From Verrucomicrobiota bacterium (GTDB lineage Bacteria; Verrucomicrobiota; Kiritimatiellia; Kiritimatiellales; Tichowtungiaceae): a stretch of 6,226 nt of DNA. The stretch lies in NCBI GenBank assembly GCA_030619095.1, contig JAUXCB010000096.1:1-6226 (forward strand). Reading direction: 5' to 3'. The position numbers were made by a program, and so were the translations under genes. The notes below the pieces were generated by a model, which was given only the letters and a program-made list of their open reading frames with translations, was not told the DNA's origin and did no database searches. Positions 1 through 5,754 of this stretch are shown here, one piece after another (the stretch's first letter is position 1; every line of letters starts with the position of its first letter).

Positions 1-31
1 AATGATTCGGCGTCACTATTCCCACCCGTTT

Positions 32-628
32 CTACTCTGTTTTCTCGTCATTGAGGCTCTCCCGCAACTCCTGCAGCAGGGCGGCGGGCGACTGGTCCCG
101 GATAATCGGCACAAACTGCGCCTTGTATAATCGGATCATACTGACATCCTGAATTTCCAGATCATAGATTTTCCAAACATCGCCGGACTTGTAGAGTTTA
201 TAGAGGCTGGTGGTGCGGTCGCCTTTGGACTGCACATAACTTGCCAGATGCACCTTGCTGCCGACTTGCCGGGCGTCCTCGAACACCACCTGCTGCCTTG
301 AAAAATTATCCGCCTGTTTCATGTAGACTTTCCGAAGCTTTTCAACAAACAGATCGGTGAACTCCTGTTGCTGATCCTCGCTGAGCTTCGGCCAGTATGT
401 TCGCCCCAGCGTCAACTTGGCCATCAGCGGAAAATCAAAGACGGGAGTGATGATCTCAATAACCGTGTCGAGCTTTTCATCCGTGGTCCTCCCCTCCTGA
501 TCGAGCGCGGACAGCACCTGATCGACCATCTTTTTGACCGTCGTTTCCGCCGATCCCGTGTCCGCACCCGCCGCTGAAGCGACGACCAGCAATGCGGACA
601 GCGCACACAGTAAAAATCTCTTCTGCAT
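32..628 (-). CDS. mlaC: MlaC-type periplasmic phospholipid-binding protein (Ttg2D family)
   Basis: This gene encodes a 198-residue periplasmic lipid carrier of the MlaC/Ttg2D family. In the known pathway, MlaC shuttles phospholipid between outer-membrane MlaA and the inner-membrane MlaFEDB transporter. The N-terminus MQKRFLLCALSALLVV is a signal peptide, with an A-x-A cleavage region near residues 18-22. The family core follows: LSEDQQQEFTDLFVEKLRKVY (83-102), the basic YKLYKSGDVWKIYDLEIQDVSMI stretch (143-165) and the RLYKAQFVPIIR segment (166-177). The frame is open 15 codons further upstream, but this ATG is preferred because the signal peptide begins here and GGAGAG lies 7 bases upstream. 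It starts 4 bases after the mlaA stop, so the two are probably translated together. Length fits the family. The 31 bases beyond its stop hold no supportable gene, only a possible GTG start at 14-16. Confidence 0.9.
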   Translation of the reverse strand: MQKRFLLCALSALLVVASAAGADTGSAETTVKKMVDQVLSALDQEGRTTDEKLDTVIEIITPVFDFPLMAKLTLGRTYWPKLSEDQQQEFTDLFVEKLRKVYMKQADNFSRQQVVFEDARQVGSKVHLASYVQSKGDRTTSLYKLYKSGDVWKIYDLEIQDVSMIRLYKAQFVPIIRDQSPAALLQELRESLNDEKTE

Positions 629-632
629 CGCC

Positions 633-1388
633 CTACTCTCCGATCCGTTTGTCACGATTCTGCTTATACGCATCCCGAAAAAAGGTATACGGATCCAGCG
701 CCTCCTCTTTCAAGTCCCCGTACTCGCCGATCCGCAGCGACGTTTTGTTTTCTTCATCATAGGCCCAGACCCCCAGCCGCAGCTCCCATGGGTCCAGATA
801 CGAAAGCGGATCGAGAAACCAGTCGGGAATCTTGCCGAGTGCATCGCGCAGGTTGGACGGGCCCAGCAGCGGCAGCATAATCACCGGGCCGTCGCCGATG
901 CCGTACACCGCGAGTGTCTGTCCGAAATCCTCGGCAGCCGGCTCCATGTCCCAGCGGTTCAGAGCCGGATCCCAAAAGCCCAGCACGCCGACAGTCGTAT
1001 TGATGACAAACCGCTTTGTTTCCGTTCCGGCGCCGCAGCACTTACCCTGCAGGCAGTTGTTGACCACCCGGCCTGGCCAGCCCAGATTCTTGAAAAACCG
1101 CTTCACGCCAATGCGTGCCCCTTCGGGAACCGCCCAGGCGTACCCTCTGGCTACCGGCTCCATAATGTTCAAGTAAAGGAAATCATTGAGCTTGAAAACC
1201 GCCCGGTTGAGCCCGATCAAAGGATCAAAAACCGACTCTTGGATCCCCGTATCCTCCGCTGCGAAATCCTCTTCAAACAGGTCAAAATCTCTGTCGGAAT
1301 CGGATGCAGCCGCCGCCGAAAAAGAGAGGGAACATACAAAAACAGCCGTCAGCCAACAGGCTGCAAAAAAATTAGATCGTCTCTGCAT
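633..1388 (-). CDS. mlaA: MlaA (VacJ) family outer-membrane phospholipid transport protein
   Basis: The product is a 251-residue MlaA/VacJ homologue. In characterised bacteria MlaA forms a ring in the inner leaflet of the outer membrane, removes misplaced phospholipid from the outer leaflet and passes it to MlaC. Family motifs appear in order: DPLIGLNRAVFKLND (55-69), INTTVGVLGFWDPA (129-142) and EDFGQTLAVYGIGDGPVIMLPLLGP (153-177). The N-terminus is a signal peptide ending in SFSAAAA. Its only cysteine near the cleavage zone (C19 in VFVCS) lacks a small residue at -1, so it fits signal peptidase I better than a lipobox, unlike E. coli MlaA. A start at 1397 or 1487 is also open. The ATG at 1388 is chosen because GGAAGG lies 9 bases upstream and it begins the signal peptide. 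Three cysteines (C112, C117, C118) cluster in an unusual CLQGKCC segment. Confidence 0.92.
   Translation of the reverse strand: MQRRSNFFAACWLTAVFVCSLSFSAAAASDSDRDFDLFEEDFAAEDTGIQESVFDPLIGLNRAVFKLNDFLYLNIMEPVARGYAWAVPEGARIGVKRFFKNLGWPGRVVNNCLQGKCCGAGTETKRFVINTTVGVLGFWDPALNRWDMEPAAEDFGQTLAVYGIGDGPVIMLPLLGPSNLRDALGKIPDWFLDPLSYLDPWELRLGVWAYDEENKTSLRIGEYGDLKEEALDPYTFFRDAYKQNRDKRIGE
636..641 (-). promoter_or_regulatory. Ribosome binding site of mlaC
   Basis: On the minus strand GGAGAG ends 7 bases before the ATG at 628. It lies inside the last codons of mlaA, and no comparable site precedes the longer alternative start at 673. It therefore decides the mlaC start and suggests translational coupling to mlaA. 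Confidence 0.6.
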
Positions 1389-1397
1389 ACGCCGCAT

Positions 1398-1403
1398 CCT
1401 TCC
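1398..1403 (-). promoter_or_regulatory. Ribosome binding site of mlaA
   Basis: GGAAGG on the minus strand lies 9 bases before the ATG at 1388 but directly abuts the ATG at 1397. Spacing therefore favours the downstream start, giving the product beginning MQRRSNFF. Confidence 0.5.
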
Positions 1404-1416
1404 GGTTAGACAACAT

Positions 1417-1445
1417 GCTATATGTCTATTATTTTTCGATGTGAA
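1417..1445 (-). promoter_or_regulatory. Candidate sigma-70-type promoter for mlaA-mlaC
   Basis: The 104-base gap between the lipoprotein gene and mlaA turns AT-rich here. On the minus strand TTCACA (1440-1445, 5 of 6 to the -35 consensus) is separated by exactly 17 bases from TATAGC (1417-1422, 4 of 6 to the -10 consensus). A start of transcription near 1410 would give a leader of about 20 bases holding the GGAAGG site. No convincing terminator was seen for the upstream lipoprotein gene, so readthrough is also possible. Confidence 0.35.
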
Positions 1446-1492
1446 ATAAAAGAACGTTTTCTCGTGCCGAGGCCACGGACTGGACAAGAGGA

Positions 1493-2446
1493 TTAGTCCT
1501 CCACCGGCGGATGGGATTCAAAATAGACCACGCCCTCCTGTGGACAGAGAGTCACGTCATACTTCTGAAGCAGGTATGCACCCACGCGCACCCCGCCGGG
1601 GGATTTTGAAACGACGGGGCTTTTCAGGGTGACCCCCTCCCCCAGCTGAATCGATCTAATGGCCGCCCCGCCAGAACTCGCAACTTCAAAATCGCCCGCC
1701 GGATCAAGCAGAATCAACTGCTCTTTTCCATTCACCCGTCCTCGAACCGCGCAGATTCCCGCCTTCGAAACCAGCTCGAGCGTGGTAACCACCTGCGAGG
1801 GATCCGGGGTATACGGTTCGGTTGTAAACAACGTCACCTGCCCAATAGAATAAAGGAACCGGACCTGCTCAAACTTCTTGAGTAAATCCCAGCCAATCAC
1901 CCCGGTGAGCCCGGGTTCCTCAATGCCCCGAGCCAGCGAGCCAAGATAGCCGTCAGCCATCCGGACATACAGCAACGGATGTTCAATAAACAATTGTCTA
2001 AGCTGTAACGCGGAAACCACCGACAGGCACCCCTCCACCTCTTCCCCCGGCAGACGAGTCAGAACCACATTGCGCTCGCCGAGAGGCGTTGCACGCAAGC
2101 TTTGAGCCAACCCGAACTCAAGCCAGGTGCGACTGGAGGTTATATCGAGCAACACGGAGGATTTCTCGCGGAGGTTCCGAACCATCTGAACCACAGGACG
2201 CAGCGGCTCCATAGCCTTCATCTCCAGCGTCTCTCCCCGAGAGGGATGCAAGCGACCGCCGCCACGGATCTGTGCGCCGGTCGGTGTATCATAAATCCCC
2301 ATTCCAAAAACCCGAGGGTCGCGAATGCGCTTAAAAAATGCCTGTTGGTGCGACCACGAAACCGGGTGGGTTTCCTCCACCCTATCCGTGGTTTTACAAC
2401 CCGCAAACAGCCCCAGCACACAGAATCCAAACATTAATTTTTTCAT
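1493..2446 (-). CDS. Lipoprotein with two degenerate retropepsin-like aspartic protease lobes
   Basis: This 317-residue protein begins MKKLMFGFCVLGLFAGC, a lipoprotein signal with lipobox FAGC and lipidated C17, so it should be membrane-anchored facing the periplasm. Two regions resemble retropepsin-type aspartic protease lobes. Lobe 1 has LLDITSSRTWLEF (about 99-111) and, later, GVIGWDLLKKFEQVRF (182-197), matching the usual pattern of D-T/S-G followed by G-x-I-G-x-D-x-L. Lobe 2 has LLDPAGDFEVA (246-256) and then GVRVGAYLLQKYDV (285-298). Both catalytic-type aspartates (D101, D248) remain, but the D-T-G triads are altered to D-I-T and D-P-A. Activity is therefore doubtful, and it may be a structural or binding relative. 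An ATG two codons upstream (2452) is only 3 bases from the AGGAG site and is less favoured. The gene follows its neighbour by 14 bases and is likely in the same operon. Confidence 0.6.
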   Translation of the reverse strand: MKKLMFGFCVLGLFAGCKTTDRVEETHPVSWSHQQAFFKRIRDPRVFGMGIYDTPTGAQIRGGGRLHPSRGETLEMKAMEPLRPVVQMVRNLREKSSVLLDITSSRTWLEFGLAQSLRATPLGERNVVLTRLPGEEVEGCLSVVSALQLRQLFIEHPLLYVRMADGYLGSLARGIEEPGLTGVIGWDLLKKFEQVRFLYSIGQVTLFTTEPYTPDPSQVVTTLELVSKAGICAVRGRVNGKEQLILLDPAGDFEVASSGGAAIRSIQLGEGVTLKSPVVSKSPGGVRVGAYLLQKYDVTLCPQEGVVYFESHPPVED

Positions 2447-2455
2447 ATCCATATT

Positions 2456-2460
2456 CTCCT
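2456..2460 (-). promoter_or_regulatory. Ribosome binding site of the lipoprotein gene
   Basis: AGGAG follows directly on the TAG stop of the preceding gene. It is 9 bases from the ATG at 2446 and 3 bases from the ATG at 2452, which favours the former start. The arrangement supports coupled translation of the two envelope genes. Confidence 0.6.
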
Positions 2461-3045
2461 CTACTCTCTCACTCCCCGGCGTTCCTGCTGATCCGCCAGC
2501 GAGGCCATGCGCCCGTCCAGCGTATCGAGTAACTTATAAATATCATGGCTGTCATCTGAGATCGAACAAATCAGCAACCCCTCTGTCAAACTGAACCGCA
2601 CCTTGGCCCAGCGCGGAATGGAGGAGTGCTCCATCTTCCAGACCGGCCACACGGCGTACGGACGGAGAGCGCTCACCCCATCCGGCGGAAAGAGCATCAG
2701 CCGCCAACGAAGCATCAACGCTCCAGGGCCATCCAGCTCGCTCACCGCCACCCACGTATTGCGTCGCTCCCGACCGCCGAGCGGAACCGTTGCCACCGTC
2801 AACGGAGAGGTCTCCAACCCCAGAAAAGCATTCCTCCACTGTTTGGAAAAATCATCGTTCATTTTTCCGAGCATTGGAAAAAAAGAAAGAAACCAGTCGG
2901 GATTTCGGGTGTTATAGACCAACCGGGCATGGGGGGGGAGCGGACGAAACCGATTTTTCGCGGCAGACGGAATATAAAGCAAGCTGCCGAAAGTCACAGC
3001 GGCCAACAACAGGCTCAGAAAAGCAAATACTCGGCGAGGCTTCAC
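2461..3045 (-). CDS. Membrane-anchored or exported protein of unknown function
   Basis: I do not recognise this 194-residue protein. It starts MKPRRVFAF, a basic tip followed by a hydrophobic stretch (about residues 6-25). No clear cleavage site or lipobox is visible, so it is either exported or held by an N-terminal membrane anchor. The rest looks like one mixed alpha/beta domain: RLVYNTRNPDWFLSFFPML (41-59), a TVATVPLGG segment (83-91), and FSLTEGLLICSISDDSHDIY (151-170) leading into a polar, charged tail rich in R, E and Q. It starts with GTG, and that codon overlaps the pyrD stop as GTGA, so translation is probably coupled to pyrD. No strong ribosome site was seen. The segment at residues 37-39 is encoded through a run of eight C. 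The partner lipoprotein immediately downstream suggests an envelope role, which is inference only. Confidence 0.7.
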   Translation of the reverse strand: MKPRRVFAFLSLLLAAVTFGSLLYIPSAAKNRFRPLPPHARLVYNTRNPDWFLSFFPMLGKMNDDFSKQWRNAFLGLETSPLTVATVPLGGRERRNTWVAVSELDGPGALMLRWRLMLFPPDGVSALRPYAVWPVWKMEHSSIPRWAKVRFSLTEGLLICSISDDSHDIYKLLDTLDGRMASLADQQERRGVRE

Positions 3046-3962
3046 GCCCGAACCGTCCCGACCAAATCGTTAACGGATCGCACATGATGTTCGGCCAGCC
3101 AGGTTTCGATGCCATCGATCACACGCAGCGCACTGGAGGGATCGGTGAAATTCGCGGTTCCAACCGCCACGCCGGTCGCCCCGGCAACAATGAATTCGAG
3201 CGCGTCCTCTGGAGTATAGATTCCGCCCATTCCAATGATTGGAATATCGACGGCCTGTGCGGCCTCCCAAACCAGCTTCACCGCAATCGGCTTAATCGCC
3301 GGGCCGGAGAGCCCTCCCGTACGATTCGCCAGTTCGGGCTTGCGGGTTTCAATATCAATGGCCATCGCGGGGTAGGAATTCATCACCGCCAAGCCATCGG
3401 CTCCGCACTCTTCGGCGGCCTTGGCAAATCGTTTGATGTCGGCCACGTTGGGGGCGAGCTTGATAATGATCGGAGTCTCCGTCTTCGCACGGACCTCATC
3501 CACTACGGTGCGGAATAAATCCACATTCGTCCCATAAAGCGCCCCGCCCTCTTTCACATTCGGACAGGAGACATTCACCTCCAACGCGCCCACCCGCTCT
3601 TGCGAGCCGAGAATTTCGGTCACAGCACCGTAGTCCTCAACCGTCTTCCCCCAAATATTAACAATCAGCGGCACGGAGTACTCCGCGAAGAAAGGAATAT
3701 ACTTATCGATAAAACCCTGCGCGCCGGGGCCGGGCAGCCCGATGGCATTGAGCATCCCGCTGGCCGTTTCAAACGTGCGCGGCGTCTGATTGCCGACATG
3801 CGGTTCAACGGAAATTCCTTTAACCGTAACGGCTCCAAGGCGGTCGAGATCGATATAGTCTGCATACTCCGGCCCGTAGCCGAACGTGCCGGACGCCACC
3901 GTCACCGGATTCTTCATCTCCAGTGATCCGATTTTTACGCGCATGTCAGGTTGTTTGCTCAT
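3042..3962 (-). CDS. pyrD: Dihydroorotate dehydrogenase, type 1B catalytic subunit
   Basis: PyrD is the FMN-containing catalytic subunit that oxidises dihydroorotate to orotate, the fourth step of pyrimidine synthesis, in the cytoplasm. In the type 1B enzyme the electrons pass through PyrK to NAD. The 306-residue length is typical of the cytosolic family. Visible features are the N-terminal ASGTFGYG (23-30), VKGISVEP with its lysine (47-54), GMLNAIGLPGPG (69-80), the active-site loop NVSCPNVKEGG (130-140) with catalytic Cys133 (class 1; membrane class 2 uses Ser), KLAPNV (168-173), and the FMN phosphate region IGMGGI (243-248) and GVAVGTANF (264-272). The residues MNSYPAMAID (194-203) and VNIWGKTVEDY (101-111) are slightly unlike the common NT and GST versions. 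Class 1B is assigned because pyrK lies upstream. No clear ribosome site precedes the ATG at 3962. Confidence 0.96.
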   Translation of the reverse strand: MSKQPDMRVKIGSLEMKNPVTVASGTFGYGPEYADYIDLDRLGAVTVKGISVEPHVGNQTPRTFETASGMLNAIGLPGPGAQGFIDKYIPFFAEYSVPLIVNIWGKTVEDYGAVTEILGSQERVGALEVNVSCPNVKEGGALYGTNVDLFRTVVDEVRAKTETPIIIKLAPNVADIKRFAKAAEECGADGLAVMNSYPAMAIDIETRKPELANRTGGLSGPAIKPIAVKLVWEAAQAVDIPIIGMGGIYTPEDALEFIVAGATGVAVGTANFTDPSSALRVIDGIETWLAEHHVRSVNDLVGTVRA

Positions 3963-3963
3963 C

Positions 3964-3979
3964 TGGTTTATTTAAACCA
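3964..3979. repeat. Small palindrome beside the pyrD start
   Basis: TGGTTT and AAACCA form a perfect 6-bp stem around a 4-base ATTT loop, ending one base before the pyrD ATG on the minus strand. Its TGGTTT arm in the transcript overlaps the outer end of the larger inverted repeat, so the two hairpins would compete. It occupies the place where a ribosome site would normally be, and none is visible. Confidence 0.45.
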
Positions 3980-4046
3980 CGAAATACACGAACCACACGA
4001 AAGGAAATCAACTCTGCTTTTCGTGTATTTTGTGTATTTCGTGGTT
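3975..4046. repeat. 28-bp imperfect inverted repeat between pyrK and pyrD
   Basis: The left arm (3975-4002) and the reverse complement of the right arm (4019-4046) match at 25 of 28 positions, with a 16-base spacer. Both arms begin AACCACGAAATACAC and end ACACGAAA, and each shows an internal period of about 9 bases built on CACGAA. A partial further copy, CCGTGGTT, abuts the pyrK stop at 4054-4061. Repeats of this wording are familiar to me from intergenic regions of environmental bacterial genomes, which is recollection rather than a search result. In the pyrK-pyrD transcript it would fold into a long hairpin. No U-run follows, so it is not a standard intrinsic terminator. It may instead be a dispersed palindromic element that separated two formerly adjacent genes. 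Confidence 0.8.
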
Positions 4047-4059
4047 CACCCTTCCGTGG

Positions 4060-4842
4060 TTAGTCTTCCCAAAGTATTTCTTCTGCATTGAAAACAGGGC
4101 CGTCTTTGCAACAGCGCGCCCACTCCCAGCCCGCTTCGGTTTTTCGTTTGATCACACAGGTCAGGCAGGCCCCGACCCCGCACGCCATATTGCGATCCAT
4201 CGAAAGCCACGCAGTGAACCCCTTTTCGAGCGCACGGTCGCCCACCGCTTTAAGCATCGGATTCGGGCCGCAGGAAAACAGCTCAACCGCATCCAAATCC
4301 TGCTCGGCCAACCAGGGATCCAGAGCCGCCGTCACCAGCCCTTTGGTTCCGAGCGATCCATCATCGGTTGTCACCCGCACATCCCAGCCCAGCGCCTCAA
4401 ACTCGCCGACACAGAGAATATCCTGCGCGGTGCGGCCGCCAAAAAAGGCGCCCCCTTTAATCGGCAGATTTTTGGCCTGCAGGTAGAGCGCGGCATTTCC
4501 ATACCCCCCCGCAACCAGCACGGGGAGCGTTTTGTCTTTTCCAAGGGTTGGAAACCCGGTACCGAGCGGACCCATCAGATCGATCACCTCACCGGACTCA
4601 ACCGAGTTGAGCACTTCGGTTCCCATCCCGACCGTGGCATACAAAATCGAAAGCCCCTCTTCATCGGCTTTGAAAACACTGAAGGGGCGGCGGAGCACGG
4701 CCTGCTCGAGGCGGGGTACGCGCAAATGGACAAACTGACCCGGTTTCACCTGCGGGCCAATGATCGGCGCGGCGACGCGGAGCAGGCGGTAGTCGCCCTG
4801 AAAAACACGGTGTTCGAGTACGGTGGTTTTTTCCTGATTCAT
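4060..4842 (-). CDS. pyrK: Dihydroorotate dehydrogenase electron-transfer subunit
   Basis: PyrK is the FAD and [2Fe-2S] subunit that carries electrons from PyrD-bound FMN to NAD in the heterotetrameric type 1B dihydroorotate dehydrogenase. The 260 residues show the expected order. First comes a ferredoxin-reductase-like barrel with the FAD motif RRPFSV (51-56) and the GPLGTGF turn (91-97). Next is the nucleotide-binding segment VLVAGGYGNAALYL (108-121), with the later FSCGPNPML (189-197). Last is the C-terminal iron-sulphur domain with C221, C226, C229 and C244 or C245 in CGVGACLTC and RCCKDGPVF. All four cluster ligands are present, plus one adjacent extra cysteine. It precedes pyrD by 97 bases, the usual gene order. 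No strong ribosome site is visible before the ATG. The gene begins 68 bases from the probable end of the IS remnant. Confidence 0.95.
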   Translation of the reverse strand: MNQEKTTVLEHRVFQGDYRLLRVAAPIIGPQVKPGQFVHLRVPRLEQAVLRRPFSVFKADEEGLSILYATVGMGTEVLNSVESGEVIDLMGPLGTGFPTLGKDKTLPVLVAGGYGNAALYLQAKNLPIKGGAFFGGRTAQDILCVGEFEALGWDVRVTTDDGSLGTKGLVTAALDPWLAEQDLDAVELFSCGPNPMLKAVGDRALEKGFTAWLSMDRNMACGVGACLTCVIKRKTEAGWEWARCCKDGPVFNAEEILWED

Positions 4843-4851
4843 AGGGCGCAG

Positions 4852-4880
4852 ATTGTGGAGGCTTTCAAAAGAGAGGTCAA
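4852..4880 (-). promoter_or_regulatory. Weak candidate promoter for pyrK
   Basis: On the minus strand TTGACC (4875-4880, 5 of 6 to consensus) lies 17 bases from CACAAT (4852-4857, 4 of 6). Transcription would begin within a few bases of the pyrK ATG, giving a nearly leaderless mRNA, in keeping with the missing ribosome site. The same ATTTGACC octamer recurs 21 bases upstream (4896-4903 and 4875-4882), which could mark a regulator site. The match is modest and the call tentative. Confidence 0.25.
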
Positions 4881-4901
4881 ATCCAATGTGTTTCGGGTCA
4901 A

Positions 4902-4928
4902 ATTACAACGTGTCCAGCGGGTTGTAAT
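4902..4928. repeat. Hairpin at the right end of the IS remnant
   Basis: ATTACAAC (4902-4909) and GTTGTAAT (4921-4928) form a perfect 8-bp stem with an 11-base loop. The loop contains the terminal-repeat sequence TGTCCAGCGG. No run of T follows on either strand, so a terminator is not strongly supported. The palindrome straddles the proposed IS boundary and may be chance or part of the insertion target. Confidence 0.4.
4911..4924 (+). repeat. Right terminal inverted repeat of the IS remnant
   Basis: TGTCCAGCGGGTTG matches the inverted left end at 5770-5783 at 12 of 14 bases. It lies just beyond the last transposase-like residues, as expected for an IS end. The assignment rests on this pairing alone. 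Confidence 0.5.
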
Positions 4929-5735
4929 CTCCGCCTCATCCGAAATCTGGCGCACCATCCGCTTGATTCGGTTTTCGACGAGCACAAGATCATCGCGCAG
5001 AATAGGCCCGTTCGGGGGTTTGACCCGCCGTCACGCATCGCAGCTTCATGGAGCTTTTCACCCGGCTCACCCAAAACACTCCGCGTTCATCCAAGTCGTG
5101 AAGATGCTTATAGTCAATGTATGCCATATCAAAAACCGTAATCTCCCGGGCCTGAATGTGTGCGCAAAGCTCCCGAGCCTTCGTGTTGTCGTGTCCCTTG
5201 GCGGCGTCGATCACAGCAAACGCCGGAAGAAAGTGCTGCAGGTTCAGGTTCAAGTGAAGCTTGGCCGCCGCCTTTCTCCGGCGGTGCTTCGCCCAATCCA
5301 TTGCAGTTGGCAAAAAGTTTGAGAGTCGTTGAATCAATGGCATAAACCGTTCGCTTGAAGCGGCGCGGCAGTTTACGGAAGGTGGACCCGCCAAAGCCGG
5401 GCTGAAGCGACTGGAGATAATCGCTCATCTTCCAAAAGAGTTCCTCGGCCATTTTTGAGCTTCGCTTTTTGTTCGCGTGGGAAAGTCCGTTGCGGCTGGG
5501 CGGTGTCGCGCCTCGGATGGCGGCGACGTGAGAACGATTGGCACGCAGTGCATCACACACATCATTGAGGCCGAGTGAATTGAGCGTAAAGCATGCTCGT
5601 CAGGTGACTCCACGGGGGAAAACTTCTGGAGCGAACTTTATGTTTACGAGCGATAACCGGTACAAGATGCGGCGGAATCAGTTCGCAAATCTAACGGAAT
5701 ACAGTAGGTTTTTTTCTGGCTGATCGAGTTGGCAT
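4911..5735 (-). pseudogene. IS4-family DDE transposase, inactivated by a stop, three frameshifts and truncation
   Basis: Joining frames rebuilds an IS4-type transposase. It opens at ATG 5733-5735, 7 bases after AGGAG (5743-5747), with MPTRSARKKPTVFR. A TAG at 5691-5693 follows, where a sense codon is expected. The frame then resumes as ICELIPPHLVPVIARKH. Near 5579-5582 the frame jumps between MLYAQ and SLGLNDVCDALRAN, consistent with about 8 lost bases. An extra A at 5301 or 5302 splits LFANC from MDWAKHRRRKAAAK, and an extra A near 5031 splits MKLRCV from RRVKPPNGPILRDDL. The first two catalytic aspartates are visible: AIDST (GAT 5333-5335) and VFDMAYID (GAT 5128-5130). The C-terminal third, which should carry the catalytic glutamate, is missing. 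The final frame runs on to a TGA at 4839-4841, overlapping the pyrK start. Family assignment is from recognised motifs, not a search. Confidence 0.85.
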
Positions 5736-5742
5736 AAGCAGT

Positions 5743-5747
5743 CTCCT
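5743..5747 (-). promoter_or_regulatory. Ribosome binding site of the transposase pseudogene
   Basis: AGGAG lies 7 bases before the ATG at 5735 and within 8 bases of the beta-galactosidase stop. It identifies the true transposase start even though the frame is soon broken by TAG. Confidence 0.6.
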
Positions 5748-5754
5748 TTTTTGG

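Noticed and set aside
14..31. Start of a further gene downstream of mlaC (GTG at 14-16 after GGTGGG)
   Set aside because: Only five codons are inside the window, which is not enough to support a coding call.
534..1409. Long plus-strand open frame of 291 codons
   Set aside because: It runs opposite the well-conserved mlaA and the start of mlaC, has no recognisable motif or ribosome site, and reflects the base composition of the true genes.
1451..1480. Terminator after the lipoprotein gene
   Set aside because: Only a short AGAA/TTCT pairing and a weak CGTG/CACG stem are present, with no stable hairpin followed by a T-run.
3975..4046. CRISPR array
   Set aside because: There are only two arms, in inverted orientation with a 16-base gap, and no regular repeat-spacer series.
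5029..5034. Programmed frameshift in the IS transposase
   Set aside because: No slippery heptamer or downstream structure is evident at the breaks near 5031, 5301 and 5580, and a separate nonsense codon plus truncation make programmed recoding unlikely.
4030..5322. Plus-strand open frame of 430 codons across pyrK and the IS
   Set aside because: It lies antisense to pyrK and to three different frames of the transposase remnant. A real protein would not span those boundaries, and its composition is rich in R, H and P like other shadow frames.
5691..5693. In-frame TAG in the transposase as a recoded sense codon
   Set aside because: mlaC, mlaA and the unknown envelope gene all end at TAG at sensible positions, and the transposase carries three further frameshifts. 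Ordinary decay explains the stop.
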